Made by a program: the position numbers and the translations under genes
Part shown: piece by piece, positions 14,165 to 23,340 of the stretch
How positions within the stretch are numbered: position 1 is the first letter of the stretch
Layout: every line of letters begins with the position of its first letter
Notes under the pieces: generated by a model
What the model was told of the DNA's origin: nothing
The model's input: only the letters and a program-made list of their open reading frames with translations
The model's database searches: none
NCBI GenBank assembly: GCA_017500855.1
Contig: JAFVYC010000015.1
Coordinates: 1 to 38,331, forward strand
Length of the DNA: 38,331 bases
Direction of reading: 5' to 3'
DNA from: Clostridia bacterium
GTDB taxonomy: Bacteria; Bacillota; Clostridia; Christensenellales; CAG-314

Positions 14165-16621
14165 TTATCTCTTCTTTTTGAAGATTTTAACAACGATAAC
14201 TGCAAGCAATGCAGCAACAAGAATGATGGAGGAAAGTGCTGTGAAGAATACTGCCCAGTCAACTGTTGGAGCAATTGTTTGGTCTTTGTCTTCTTCGTCG
14301 TCTTTCACGTCTTCTTCCTTGTTTGCATCTTCAATGATTTGGTCGTAGTCGGGTTCAACAATTTCAACGTTTCCACTTGTTTCGATGGATGTCTTCAATT
14401 CGTCGAATACCTTGTAGCCTGCTTCATTGTGGAATTCAATTTCGTCGTCGTGAACGTGGTAGGAACCAATTGTGGACAACGTCACTTTGTCGTAGAACAC
14501 TTCGCCTTGTTGAGTTTGTGTTCCGTCCAAACTACCGTTGAACAATGCAATGCGAACTGTCATGCTTTCGTCGCCTGTAACAACAACAAAGTATGCACGG
14601 TTCCAGCCGTTTTCGCTTTCGTCAAGTCTGTTGAACAAACCGTTGTCAACCTTGCTTGCTGTGTTGAGGTTTGCTTCGAAGCTTGCAACAACTGCTTGGT
14701 CACGTTCCTTGCTGTTGTCTACAAGGTATGCGTAGGTGTTGCCTGTGCCCTTTGTGAGGAAGGAAATAACGTACACTTTGTTTGCAGCAAGAGTGATGTT
14801 GTTGGATGCGTAGCCGAAGCTTGTTGCAACGTTGTTGTTGATTCTCAAAACGCTCTTTGTGGAGTCGTCGAATTTTGGTGCTTGGTCGTAGCCTTTCACA
14901 ATTCCGCTACCGCTGATTGCATCGTTGGAGTGAGGTACTGTGATTTGGTCAAGTTTGCCATCCTTGTACAAGTCGTTGTCGCCTGCAAAAACAGGAGCCC
15001 AGTTTTCTGGTTGGAACGTGCCAACTTGTGTGGATGTTGCTGTGTTGGAGAAGGAGCCGTTTGCTACCGTTGTGGAAGCGTAGCTACCAATAAGGTCAAC
15101 TTTCTTGTAGTTACCGCTCACGCTGGAGTTGTAGTCGGATGCGGAAATAACTTCAAGTTCGGGTGCTGTCACGTACAATGCGCCACTTGGAATAGCGTCG
15201 CCTGCGTTGTAGCCGTTTTCAGCGCCAAGTGTGATCACAAGGTTCAAAACGTTTTGAACGTCGGCAGGTTTAACAAAGATTTGGTATTGAGCCCAACCAC
15301 AGTTGTAGTCTGTGTCGATGTCTTGGCTTGTTCTGGACTTTGTAAAGCTTCCTGCATCCACTGTTTGCATTTCACCGTCAACAAGTTGCTTCAACAAAAC
15401 GTTGGCATTTGCAAGTTTGTTTTGGTTTTGGTAAACACGCAACCAGAATGTGATTTTGATGTGGTCTGCTTCTGTAGCGGAAGCAACAACGTTCAAATTG
15501 TTTTCAAGTTGAAGTGCAAGTGGAGTTGTTGTTGTGCCGTCGTTTTCAAGCTTGTAGATGGTGTAGCCGTCTTCCGGTGTGAATGGAGAGTAAACTTTGC
15601 CACCAAACAAAGCAGATTGTTCGTTGAGGTAGCTACCAACTTCGTTGCTTGCAAGTGTGTTCAAAACGGAAACGTTTGTTGTGCCGTTTGCTGCAACAAG
15701 GTTGAGAGTTTCAGTTTGAACTTGGTCTTCTGTTGTTGCTGTGATTGCGTAGCCTGCACGCTTTTGCGCTGTGCCGTCGTTGTACAATTCACGGTAGTCG
15801 TTCAAAGTTACGTCGGATGTTTCAAACTTGATGTCGTCTGCAAAGATAACGCCTTGTGCATTGTCGCCGTTGTAGATGTTACCAATACCAACGTTGCACT
15901 TGATTGTTTGGGAAGACGTTGTGCGGTTGAACACGTAGAATTCGTAGCATTGCCAACCTTCTTGTTGTGTGATTGTAAAGTCGTAGGAGTACCAAAAACT
16001 ATCCAATGCGGAAGAGTTGGAACGTTTGATCATCACAAATGCATTGCCTTCTGTAAGTTGTTCGGTGTTGAGCCAAACTGTGACTTTACCGGAAGCGTTT
16101 GCGCTGAGTGTGAAACTACCGCTTGTCATGATGCCTGCGTTTGTTGCAGTTTTTGTTGCAATCATGTACACGTTGCCTTCTTCGTCGTCGGAAGTGATTT
16201 CTTCGTGTGTTTCTGGGTTGGTTGCTGTGATGCCTTCTTCTGTGAGGTCAGCACTTACTTCGTCCCATTTCAATGTGTCAACAACACCCATAACAACCTT
16301 TTCAGTAGTGTCGATGGATGTGAAGCCTTGCAAGGAACCGGATTTGGGTTGGTGTGTGTACTTGTCCCAATCTTGTGCGCCTTGTGGGAAAGCAGATGCG
16401 CCTTCTACAACGTAGCGGAAGTCACCGTTTTTCAACGCCAAGGTGGAAGAACCCGGGTTGATTGTTGGGTCGTCTGCAGGTTTCTTAACCTTTTGTGGAA
16501 CAAATGTCAAAATTGTCAACACGGCAATGACAATTGCAGCCACAACGCAAATTATTGCAATAATTGTGTTTCTTTGTTTGAGGGAAGAGGAAACGCTCTT
16601 CATTGTTTGTTTTGTGCTCAT
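14165..16621 (-). CDS. Large cell-surface protein with jelly-roll-like modules, membrane-anchored at both ends
   Basis: 818 residues. A signal anchor or uncleaved signal sits at about 19-42 (IIAIICVVAAIVIAVLTILTF), and a C-terminal helix WAVFFTALSSIILVAALLAVIVV ends in IFKKKR, so the protein probably stays in the membrane through its tail. There is no LPXTG motif. The roughly 700 exported residues contain at least two modules that start with a CBM4/9-like pattern: LKNGDFRYVVEG with FPQGAQDWD, and VANGSFSNTAT with FQPENWAPV. The low cysteine and high Thr/Ser/Asn content differs from cytoplasmic neighbours. An acidic, flexible linker (EEDVKDDEEDKDQT) precedes the last helix. Probable role: carbohydrate or host-surface binding. 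ATG at 16621 follows AGGAAAGG at a long spacing, and ATG seven codons in is an alternative. Confidence 0.78.
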   Translation of the reverse strand: MSTKQTMKSVSSSLKQRNTIIAIICVVAAIVIAVLTILTFVPQKVKKPADDPTINPGSSTLALKNGDFRYVVEGASAFPQGAQDWDKYTHQPKSGSLQGFTSIDTTEKVVMGVVDTLKWDEVSADLTEEGITATNPETHEEITSDDEEGNVYMIATKTATNAGIMTSGSFTLSANASGKVTVWLNTEQLTEGNAFVMIKRSNSSALDSFWYSYDFTITQQEGWQCYEFYVFNRTTSSQTIKCNVGIGNIYNGDNAQGVIFADDIKFETSDVTLNDYRELYNDGTAQKRAGYAITATTEDQVQTETLNLVAANGTTNVSVLNTLASNEVGSYLNEQSALFGGKVYSPFTPEDGYTIYKLENDGTTTTPLALQLENNLNVVASATEADHIKITFWLRVYQNQNKLANANVLLKQLVDGEMQTVDAGSFTKSRTSQDIDTDYNCGWAQYQIFVKPADVQNVLNLVITLGAENGYNAGDAIPSGALYVTAPELEVISASDYNSSVSGNYKKVDLIGSYASTTVANGSFSNTATSTQVGTFQPENWAPVFAGDNDLYKDGKLDQITVPHSNDAISGSGIVKGYDQAPKFDDSTKSVLRINNNVATSFGYASNNITLAANKVYVISFLTKGTGNTYAYLVDNSKERDQAVVASFEANLNTASKVDNGLFNRLDESENGWNRAYFVVVTGDESMTVRIALFNGSLDGTQTQQGEVFYDKVTLSTIGSYHVHDDEIEFHNEAGYKVFDELKTSIETSGNVEIVEPDYDQIIEDANKEEDVKDDEEDKDQTIAPTVDWAVFFTALSSIILVAALLAVIVVKIFKKKR

Positions 16622-16764
16622 AGCTTTTCTAATACCTTTCCTATAAACTTAAATATGCAAAACGCATACATGACACTATTTTAATACAAACTAAAATAAA
16701 AAGCAATCAAATGAGCGCAATATATATAAAATAAAACGAATTTTGTACCTGTTGGAGTGAAAAA

Positions 16765-17130
16765 ATGAAACTTGATTTCAAAAAAATTGCAATTTTGGTG
16801 TGTGGTGGGCTGTTTTCCGGCTTTGTCAACGGTTTTTTGGGCGGTGGCGGTGGCGTGCTCATCGTCACTTTGCTGTTGTGGATTTTGCAACTTCAACAAA
16901 AAGAGGCTCAAGCAACGGCGCTTCTCATCGTGCTTCCGCTAACAATTGTTTCGGCAATCGTGTACTTTGTGGAAGGCAACGTCAGTTGGACGGAAACTTT
17001 GCTCACAACGCTTGGCGTGGTTGCCGGTGGCATTGTTGGCGCATTGCTTCTTGGCAAATTGAACGGCAACGTTGTCAAGTTGATTTTTGCCCTTGTGCTT
17101 GTTGCAGGTGGCATCAAAATGTTTTTGTAG
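16765..17130 (+). CDS. TauE/SafE (TSUP) family half-transporter, first half
   Basis: 121 residues with four membrane helices. GLFSGFVNGFLGGGGGVLIVTLLLW is the hallmark glycine-rich re-entrant stretch of TauE/SafE (DUF81) carriers, and EAQATALLIVLPLTIVSAIV the second conserved segment. Normal members have about 250 residues made of two such repeats; this gene encodes just one. A second half-size gene follows 10 bp later, so a heterodimer is expected. The family exports small sulfur-containing anions or organic acids; the substrate is unknown here. Ribosome binding site GGAGTG precedes ATG. Confidence 0.85.
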   Translation: MKLDFKKIAILVCGGLFSGFVNGFLGGGGGVLIVTLLLWILQLQQKEAQATALLIVLPLTIVSAIVYFVEGNVSWTETLLTTLGVVAGGIVGALLLGKLNGNVVKLIFALVLVAGGIKMFL

Positions 17131-17140
17131 GGGGAACAAA

Positions 17141-17542
17141 ATGAACAATTGGCTTTTGGTACTGTTTGGATTTTTGTCCGGAATTATTGGTGGCATGGGC
17201 ATGGGCGGTGGCACGCTTCTCGTGCCGTTGCTGTCCTTTTTGGACATGTCGCAAAAAACCGTGCAAGCAATCAACCTCATCAGTTTTTTGCCAATGTGCA
17301 TCGTTGCACTGTGCTTTCACAGCAAAAACCACCTCGTGCAAAAACAGCACGTGGGGTGGATTATCGTGCCTGCCGTGCTTTCGGCAATTGCAGGCGCATT
17401 GCTCACACAGCACACGGAAAACAAGGTGCTCAAAATTTGCTTTGGCGTGTTTTTGGTTGCAGTGGGCATTTGGCAACTTGTGCTTTCCATCAAGGCAATG
17501 GTGCAAAGCAAGAACAAAGGCTCTTGCCCAACTAAACAATGA
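17141..17542 (+). CDS. TauE/SafE (TSUP) family half-transporter, second half
   Basis: 133 residues, four membrane helices, beginning LLVLFGFLSGIIGGMGMGGGTLLVPLLSFL, the same re-entrant motif as the gene before it, followed by KTVQAINLISFLPMCIVAL. It is the second half of a split two-repeat carrier. GGGGG nine bases upstream supports ATG at 17141. It ends with one of the only two TGA stops seen in this window. A CCCCGTGG element and a bidirectional terminator follow. Confidence 0.85.
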   Translation: MNNWLLVLFGFLSGIIGGMGMGGGTLLVPLLSFLDMSQKTVQAINLISFLPMCIVALCFHSKNHLVQKQHVGWIIVPAVLSAIAGALLTQHTENKVLKICFGVFLVAVGIWQLVLSIKAMVQSKNKGSCPTKQ

Positions 17543-17630
17543 TATTGCGTGTCATGCGCACGTGCGTGGAACAAAAAACGCACACCCCGTGGTGGCAAAT
17601 TTGCCAAAATAATTGCCGTTTTGGCGCAAA

Positions 17631-17665
17631 AAAAGTGCATTTGCAAAAACTGCAAATGCACTTTT
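17631..17665. terminator. Bidirectional terminator, 15-bp perfect stem
   Basis: AAAAGTGCATTTGCA (17631-17645), loop of five, TGCAAATGCACTTTT (17651-17665). It serves the half-transporter operon on the plus strand and the small membrane protein on the minus strand. Confidence 0.92.
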
Positions 17666-17736
17666 GTGTTTCCTGCCCATGCGGTGTGTAGAAATCTGGC
17701 AGATTTTTGCACACGTGTGCCACTTTTTTGCTGTTT

Positions 17737-18042
17737 CTAGGCAACCATACCCAACAACATTTGGTAGGTTTCGGGGAAGAACAAGAACACAACAATAACT
17801 GCAATGGCAAGGTAGAACACAACACGGAAAATGATGTTGCGTTTGGACATTGCTTCCATGCCAACAACGGCAACCAGCGCCAACGATCCGTAGGCTCTCA
17901 CGATGTCCAAAATTTGCAAAACAAGCAGTTGTCTGTCCAAAAATCCCCAAATTGCGTTTGCCAAGGTAAGGATGTAGGCAACAACGCACACAACGGCAAG
18001 CAACTCGCCAAGAATATCGAACACTTTTTCAAATTTTTTCAT
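17737..18042 (-). CDS. Small three-helix membrane protein
   Basis: 101 residues. Helices at about residues 9-32 (ILGELLAVVCVVAYILTLANAIW), 45-63 and 76-96 (IFRVVFYLAIAVIVVFLFF). Family not recognised. The start is unambiguous: ACAGGAGG followed by TACACC and ATG at 18042, behind a consensus promoter. The longer open frame upstream covers the promoter and is not coding. Confidence 0.75.
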   Translation of the reverse strand: MKKFEKVFDILGELLAVVCVVAYILTLANAIWGFLDRQLLVLQILDIVRAYGSLALVAVVGMEAMSKRNIIFRVVFYLAIAVIVVFLFFPETYQMLLGMVA

Positions 18043-18073
18043 GGTGTACCTCCTGTAATCTTCTATTTGTTTT

Positions 18074-18102
18074 ATTATACAAATTTTTTTGGCAAAAGTC
18101 AA
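18074..18102 (-). promoter_or_regulatory. Promoter of the 101-residue membrane protein
   Basis: Minus strand TTGACT (18102-18097), 17 bp, TATAAT (18079-18074). Confidence 0.88.
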
Positions 18103-18319
18103 CAGGCAACTCCAAATTTGTTTGGCTGATATTTTTTTTACAAAAAAAACCAGGCTTTTTTCAAAAACCCCTTGCAATTTTCTTTCAAATTTGATAAAGT
18201 ATAGTAGTTAAATATATGAAAAGATTTTTTGCCCGAGTTTTGCAAACTTGACGTTTGGGTTTGCAAATTTTGTTGCGCATTGCACAATTCAACTTTGGGC
18301 AACTACCGTGGAACAAACT

Positions 18320-20527
18320 ATGCACTTTTTGGCTTTCGACATCGAGGCGGCAAACGGCTACAAACCTTCCAGCATTTGTAGCATAGGAATTGTTGTTGCC
18401 GACGAGCATTTCAACGTAATACACAGGGAAAACGTTTGGATCAACCCCAAAACCAAGTACAACTTGAACGGCACACGCAAAAACGTTGGCATCAATTTGC
18501 ATTTGGACAAAGCCCTGTTGGACGCATCCCCGGATTTTTCCCAAGTGTACGGCAAAATCAGGCAGTTGCTCACCAACGAAAGTTGCGTTGTCATTGGCCA
18601 TGCTGTCGATGCCGACGTTCGCATGCTCAACGCCGCTTGTGCGCTGTACAAACTTCCCTCCATCAATTTCAACTTTGTTTGTTCGCAACTGCTGTACAGG
18701 CTGTACAAAGGGGAGAAGGAAGTCAAGGCGCTCAACAAAATTGCAGGCGAACTTGGCATTTCCTACAACGAGCACAATTCGGAGGACGATGCTTGGATGT
18801 CTTTGATGACGTTGAAGTATCTCACCGAGCAAACGGGGCTGTCGGTACAGCAACTGTTGGAAAAGTACCGAATTCGTGTTGGTAACAACAACAATTTCGA
18901 AATCACACGGTGTGTCACGTTGGATGGGCAAGTTTCCAAGCGCAAATGCACTCAACAAGCGCTTGCCAACCTCAAAGCCTTTGCAAGTGGCATTGCCGTC
19001 ACCTCCCACGAGTGGGAAAACAAGGTGTTTTGCATTGCCCGTTCGTTGGAATTGGAGCAAAGCGACACAACCAAAAGCATTTTGCAAGCCATCGTTTCCC
19101 GTGGTGGCAGGTATTCTTGCAGGTTGCAAAAGTGCAACTGCTACGTTCTTGCCGAACAACCCACCGAGCAGGACGTCAACAGGGAAAAACGGGTTTTGGA
19201 ACTTCAACAGCAAGGTGTTGTAGAATTGTACACGCCACAAGATATATTAACTTTCAGAGGTAACAACATGACAACGGTACAAAAGTTTCTCAGCAAACAC
19301 AACCAAAGTTCGCTCAACATCGACGTTGAACAACTTACACAAGCATTTTTGCAAGAGATGAAAAACGGCTTGGAAGGCAAACCCAGTTCCATGCCCATGA
19401 TTCCCACCTACTTGCAAAACGTCGACAGGTCCAAAATCAAGCCCGGCAAGCGCTTGCTCATCGACGCAGGTGGAACAAACTTTCGTTCTGCAATGGGCCA
19501 CTTCGACGAGGACGGCAAGGTGGTTTTGCAACACATTCGCAAAACAATCATGCCCGCATCCGACGGTTCCACAATGACCAAGGTGGAATTCTACAACAAA
19601 ATTGCCGACAACATTGCCTACTTGGCGGAAGAATGTGGCGACATTGGTTTTTGCTTCTCCTACCAAGTTGACATGGACAAGGACATCGACGGCACTCTCG
19701 TGATGTTCAGCAAGGAAGTGCGTGCGCCGGAAGCAATTGGCACACGTGTTGGCTACGAAACTTTGCAAGCGCTTGGCAAGCATTGCAACAAACCACGCAA
19801 AATTGCCATCCTAAACGACACCGTTGCAACACTTCTTGGCGGTATGGCAAGCACCGACGAGCAATTCTCGGCGTACCTTGGCTACATCTACGGCACAGGC
19901 ACAAACCTTTGCTACGTAGAAAACACCAAAAACATCACCAAAGTGGAAGGTCTTGAAGCAGGCGAAATGCTCATCAACATGGAATGTGGCAATTTCGACA
20001 AGTTTGTTCAAGGCGATTTCGACAAAATTGTGGCAAACAACACAACAATGCCCACCAAGCAACTTTTCGAAAAGGCAACAAGTGGCAGATACCTTGCCGA
20101 CATCATCAAGTGCGCTTTCCAATCTGCGTTGGAAGAAGGTTTGTTCGAAGGCGAAGTAACGCTTGGCGACTTCATTTTGAAGGATATTTCCGACTTCCTT
20201 GCCGGCGACGAAAACATTGTGTACAACATGTTCGATTGCCAAAACGACCACCAAACTGCAAGGGAAATTTGCGAAGACCTCATTGAACGTGCAGCAAAAA
20301 TGGGCGCAACAATCAACGCAGCAGCAGCCGTTGCTTCCTGCAAGGACAAGAGTTTGCCCGTTGCAATTGTTGCCGAAGGCACAACCTTCAACCGCCTCAC
20401 AGGCTATCGCCGTGCTTTCAAAAAGCACCTTTGCGAAATTTTGTCGGCGCAAGGCGTTTCTTTCAAAATTGTTCAAGGGGAAGAACTCAACCTTGTTGGC
20501 ACTTTGATGGCAACAATGGCTTTGTAG
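18320..20527 (+). CDS. Exonuclease-BRCT-hexokinase single reading frame
   Basis: 735 residues in one uninterrupted frame. Residues 1-165 are a DEDD-type (DnaQ-like) 3'-5' exonuclease: FDIEAANG, GHAVDADVRML and HNSEDDAW hold the acidic residues and His. Residues about 224-311 look like a BRCT domain (KSILQAIVSRGGRYSCRLQK ... GVVELYTPQDIL). From M317 onward is a eukaryotic-type hexokinase: LLIDAGGTNFR (phosphate loop), LNDTVATLLGG (catalytic Asp), GYIYGTGTNL, LINMECGNFD and EKATSGRYLADI. AGAGG lies seven bases before the ATG at 19,268 where the hexokinase begins, so it may also be translated alone. The link just before it uses ATA and TTA codons, rare in this region, as expected from former intergenic DNA. 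Weak ribosome binding site for the first ATG. Confidence 0.85.
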   Translation: MHFLAFDIEAANGYKPSSICSIGIVVADEHFNVIHRENVWINPKTKYNLNGTRKNVGINLHLDKALLDASPDFSQVYGKIRQLLTNESCVVIGHAVDADVRMLNAACALYKLPSINFNFVCSQLLYRLYKGEKEVKALNKIAGELGISYNEHNSEDDAWMSLMTLKYLTEQTGLSVQQLLEKYRIRVGNNNNFEITRCVTLDGQVSKRKCTQQALANLKAFASGIAVTSHEWENKVFCIARSLELEQSDTTKSILQAIVSRGGRYSCRLQKCNCYVLAEQPTEQDVNREKRVLELQQQGVVELYTPQDILTFRGNNMTTVQKFLSKHNQSSLNIDVEQLTQAFLQEMKNGLEGKPSSMPMIPTYLQNVDRSKIKPGKRLLIDAGGTNFRSAMGHFDEDGKVVLQHIRKTIMPASDGSTMTKVEFYNKIADNIAYLAEECGDIGFCFSYQVDMDKDIDGTLVMFSKEVRAPEAIGTRVGYETLQALGKHCNKPRKIAILNDTVATLLGGMASTDEQFSAYLGYIYGTGTNLCYVENTKNITKVEGLEAGEMLINMECGNFDKFVQGDFDKIVANNTTMPTKQLFEKATSGRYLADIIKCAFQSALEEGLFEGEVTLGDFILKDISDFLAGDENIVYNMFDCQNDHQTAREICEDLIERAAKMGATINAAAAVASCKDKSLPVAIVAEGTTFNRLTGYRRAFKKHLCEILSAQGVSFKIVQGEELNLVGTLMATMAL

Positions 20528-20557
20528 GCAACAAGCACGCAATCTATTTGCAACCAA

Positions 20558-20585
20558 GGGGACTTTCGAAAGCCGAAACGTCCCC
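20558..20585 (+). terminator. Terminator-like hairpin after the hexokinase
   Basis: GGGGAC (20,558-20,563) with GTCCCC (20,580-20,585) and an inner TTTCG/CGAAA stem. The following TATCATTTT is a poor T-run. Confidence 0.6.
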
Positions 20586-20637
20586 TATCATTTTGAACTA
20601 GCCAACGTTTGGTTGGCGCATCTAACAAAGGACTACA

Positions 20638-22443
20638 ATGACAAAACTTACCGACAGTGTTCAAAAACCCTACCGCTACTTTGGTGGGGAGTACAACACG
20701 CCAGACATGGCAAAACCTTGCGACGTGCGCTTTTGCATGTGCGTTGCCGACAGCTACGAAGTGGGCATGTCTAACTTGGGCGTGCGCATTTTGTACTACC
20801 TGTTCAACAGCATGGACAAGGTTGTGTGCGAGCGTTGCTTTGCACCCTTTGCCGACTACGAGCAGTATCTCAAGCAAAACAACCAACTTTTGTGCAGTTT
20901 GGAAACGCAAACTCCGCTAAAAAACTTCGACTTTGTTGGTTTTTCCATTCAGTTTGAACTGTGCTACTCCAACATTTTCTACATGTTGGAACTAGCCGGC
21001 ATTCCCGTTTGCGCCGAGGACAGGGACGAAAGTTTCCCATTTATCGTTGCAGGTGGCCCATGCACAGTCAACCCCGAGCCCATCTACAAGTTTTTCGATT
21101 TCTTTTTTGTTGGCGAAGGGGAAACCTACTGGCCACAAATTTTGGAAGACTACAAGCGCCTAAAGGGCACAATGAGCAAAAAGCAATTTTTGCAGTACGT
21201 GGACGAGCACTACAGTTGCATCTACGTGCCAAGTTTGCACAACAGCGTGTACCGTGGCGACAAGGTGGAACTTTTGCCCAACACCGTTGTGACAAGGGCA
21301 ATCGAAAGGGACATGAACACAACTTTCACGCCCAACAAACAACTTGTGCCCAACATGGAAATTGTGCACGACAGGGCTGTTGCCGAACTTTTCCGTGGCT
21401 GTTCCAACGGTTGCAGATTTTGCCAAGCAGGCTTTATCTACAGGCCCGTGAGGGAGCGTAGTGTAGACAACGCTTTCGACCTTTGCGCAAGTTTGCTTGC
21501 CAACACAGGCTACGACGAACTGTCCTTGAACAGCCTTTCCACAGGCGACTACAGCGGTTTGATGCCCCTTTTGGACAAACTTCTTCCCTTTGCCGAACAG
21601 CAACACGTGCAACTCAATTTGCCCAGTTTGCGTTTGGACAGTTTCAAGGGGGAAATGGTAAGTGGCAATCGCAAAAGTTCACTAACCTTTGCTCCGGAAG
21701 CAGGCACGCAACGTTTGAGGGACGTCATCAACAAAAACATCACCGAGGAAAACATTTTCAAAACGCTTGCGCAAGCCTTCAGGGAGGGCTACACTTCGGT
21801 AAAACTGTACTTCATGTTGGGCTTGCCAACGGAAACTATGGAGGACGTGGAAGGAATCTACAACATTGCTTGCAAAGTCAAGTCGTTGTACCGTCACGTG
21901 ATGGGACACGGTAAAAACTTGCGTGTTTCCGTTTCTTGCAGCACCTTCATTCCCAAGCCCTTCACGCCATTCCAATGGTGCGCCTTTGCAAGCAGGGAAG
22001 ACATCGACGCAAAGCAAAAGTATCTCTACGAAAATCTCAAAAAGAAAGGCATTGCCTTTTCCTACAACGACTACGAAACTTCCATTGTGGAAGCCATGCT
22101 TGCACGTGGTGGACGTAGCCTTGCCGACAGCCTGTACCAAGCCTACAAAAACGGCGCTCGGTTTTGCGCTTGGAGCGAATTTTTCAACTACGGGTACTAC
22201 AAAAGCGCATTCGATGCCTGTGATGTCGACATGGAGCAAGTGCTTGGCGCCAAGGATTTGAACGAAATTTTGCTTTGGGATTTCATTGACATTGGCGTTT
22301 CCAAAAAGTACCTTCAATTGGAGTACAACCGTGCAATGCAAGGGAAAACAACGCCGTCCTGCACCAATCAATGCAACGGTTGTGGCTTGAAAGCGCAAGG
22401 CTTCTGCACCGAGTGGCAAGGCAACAAAAAATTGGAGGTGTAG
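20638..22443 (+). CDS. B12-binding-like radical SAM protein (TIGR03960 type)
   Basis: 601 residues. A Rossmann-like N-terminal domain (CVADSYEVGMSNLGVRILYY, DFVGFSIQFELCYSNIFYML, FIVAGGPCTVNPEPIYKFFD) resembles a cobalamin-binding fold. The radical SAM core has C255-SNG-C259-RF-C262 in FRGCSNGCRFCQAGFIYRP. The tail ends with CTNQCNGCGLK, another possible metal site. In many Bacillota this family is fused to, or followed by, DUF2344, as here; it usually lies near ribonuclease G and the L21/L27 ribosomal genes, which are absent from this window. The substrate is not established. AAAGGAC precedes the start. Confidence 0.92.
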   Translation: MTKLTDSVQKPYRYFGGEYNTPDMAKPCDVRFCMCVADSYEVGMSNLGVRILYYLFNSMDKVVCERCFAPFADYEQYLKQNNQLLCSLETQTPLKNFDFVGFSIQFELCYSNIFYMLELAGIPVCAEDRDESFPFIVAGGPCTVNPEPIYKFFDFFFVGEGETYWPQILEDYKRLKGTMSKKQFLQYVDEHYSCIYVPSLHNSVYRGDKVELLPNTVVTRAIERDMNTTFTPNKQLVPNMEIVHDRAVAELFRGCSNGCRFCQAGFIYRPVRERSVDNAFDLCASLLANTGYDELSLNSLSTGDYSGLMPLLDKLLPFAEQQHVQLNLPSLRLDSFKGEMVSGNRKSSLTFAPEAGTQRLRDVINKNITEENIFKTLAQAFREGYTSVKLYFMLGLPTETMEDVEGIYNIACKVKSLYRHVMGHGKNLRVSVSCSTFIPKPFTPFQWCAFASREDIDAKQKYLYENLKKKGIAFSYNDYETSIVEAMLARGGRSLADSLYQAYKNGARFCAWSEFFNYGYYKSAFDACDVDMEQVLGAKDLNEILLWDFIDIGVSKKYLQLEYNRAMQGKTTPSCTNQCNGCGLKAQGFCTEWQGNKKLEV

Positions 22444-22445
22444 AC

Positions 22446-23078
22446 ATGGTAGTTTTGAAATTTAGCAAGGTTTCCAATTCTTCGCTCACTGCGCACGTCG
22501 ACATGTTGCGTGCAGTAACCTACATTTTCCGTCGTGCAGGTATCGACGTTGCCTATTCCAAGGGTTTCAACCCCCACATGGAACTTGGTTTTTCCGCCCC
22601 AATTGCACTTGGCGTGGAAAGTACTTGCGAGTACGTGTGCGCAAAAACGGACTTTTCTCCCGACATGGTGGACTGGCTCAACGCCGTTTGCCCACAAGGC
22701 ATTTGCTTCGAAAAGGCATTCAATTGTTCCGTCAACTTGGCTTCCAAGATTGACCGTGCCAAGTACGTTGTTTCAATGCAAGGCATTGGCGACGTGGTGG
22801 AGGAAGTTGCACAGCAGGGGTACACAATTTGCTACTTGGAAAAGGGCAAAACGGTGCAAAAGGACGTTTCGTCCAAGGTGTTTTCGGCAACTAGGGTGGA
22901 TGGCAACACGGCAATTTTGGTGCTTGGTGTTGGCAACAACAATTTGCGCCCGGACAGGGTTGTCAATTATCTTCAACAAAAGCACAATTTGCAAGGCGAC
23001 TACGCCATCACAAAAACACAAGCCTTTGTTGGCGAACAGGATTTTGACGACTACCTTTCCGCCCTCGAACAAGGCTAA
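22446..23078 (+). CDS. DUF2344 / TIGR03936 protein, partner of the radical SAM gene
   Basis: 210 residues, soluble. The family signature is at the start: KFSKVSNSSLTAHVDMLRAV and RRAGIDVAYSKGFNPHMELGFSAPIALGVES. It is found next to or fused to the TIGR03960 radical SAM protein and probably binds the same substrate. ATG at 22,446 lies two bases after the upstream stop, with GGAGGTG in the end of the upstream gene as ribosome binding site, so translation is coupled. A longer in-frame extension overlapping the upstream gene is not supported. A composite repeat begins a few bases after the stop. Confidence 0.9.
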   Translation: MVVLKFSKVSNSSLTAHVDMLRAVTYIFRRAGIDVAYSKGFNPHMELGFSAPIALGVESTCEYVCAKTDFSPDMVDWLNAVCPQGICFEKAFNCSVNLASKIDRAKYVVSMQGIGDVVEEVAQQGYTICYLEKGKTVQKDVSSKVFSATRVDGNTAILVLGVGNNNLRPDRVVNYLQQKHNLQGDYAITKTQAFVGEQDFDDYLSALEQG

Positions 23079-23085
23079 ATCCCCA

Positions 23086-23270
23086 ACACGTGGTGCGAAA
23101 AACAACAAAATAGGGTGTTTGTGGAACACTGTGTTTGATGTCGTGCAATACTTTGATTGTTGTTATCTACTTTGTTTTACTTCTCGGCTGTTCCAACAAA
23201 ACAAACCACAACATATCACTTATCACCCATCACTTCTCACTTTTCCCCACCCGTGGTGCGAAAAACACGT
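23086..23270 (+). repeat. Composite intergenic repeat, copy A
   Basis: GTGGTGCGAAAAAC occurs at 23,090-23,103 and again at 23,253-23,266. Between these direct repeats lies a CTTCTCGGCTGTTCC stretch, then CAACAAAACAAACCACAAC and degenerate tandem heptamers of TTATCAC. The same core is found in copies B, C and D, always on the plus strand. No open frame is supported. Confidence 0.85.
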
Positions 23271-23340
23271 ATTTATCACAAAAACAAAGGACTTGGATTT
23301 TCCAAGCCCTTTTTGCTTTGATTTTTAATTTATGAGCATA

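Noticed and set aside
14072..16684. 870-codon open frame on the plus strand opposite the surface-protein gene
   Set aside because: It is a shadow of the minus-strand gene: the implied protein is a run of Cys, Val and Asn without domains, while the minus frame has signal, modules and anchor. Similar long shadows oppose most genes here because of codon bias.
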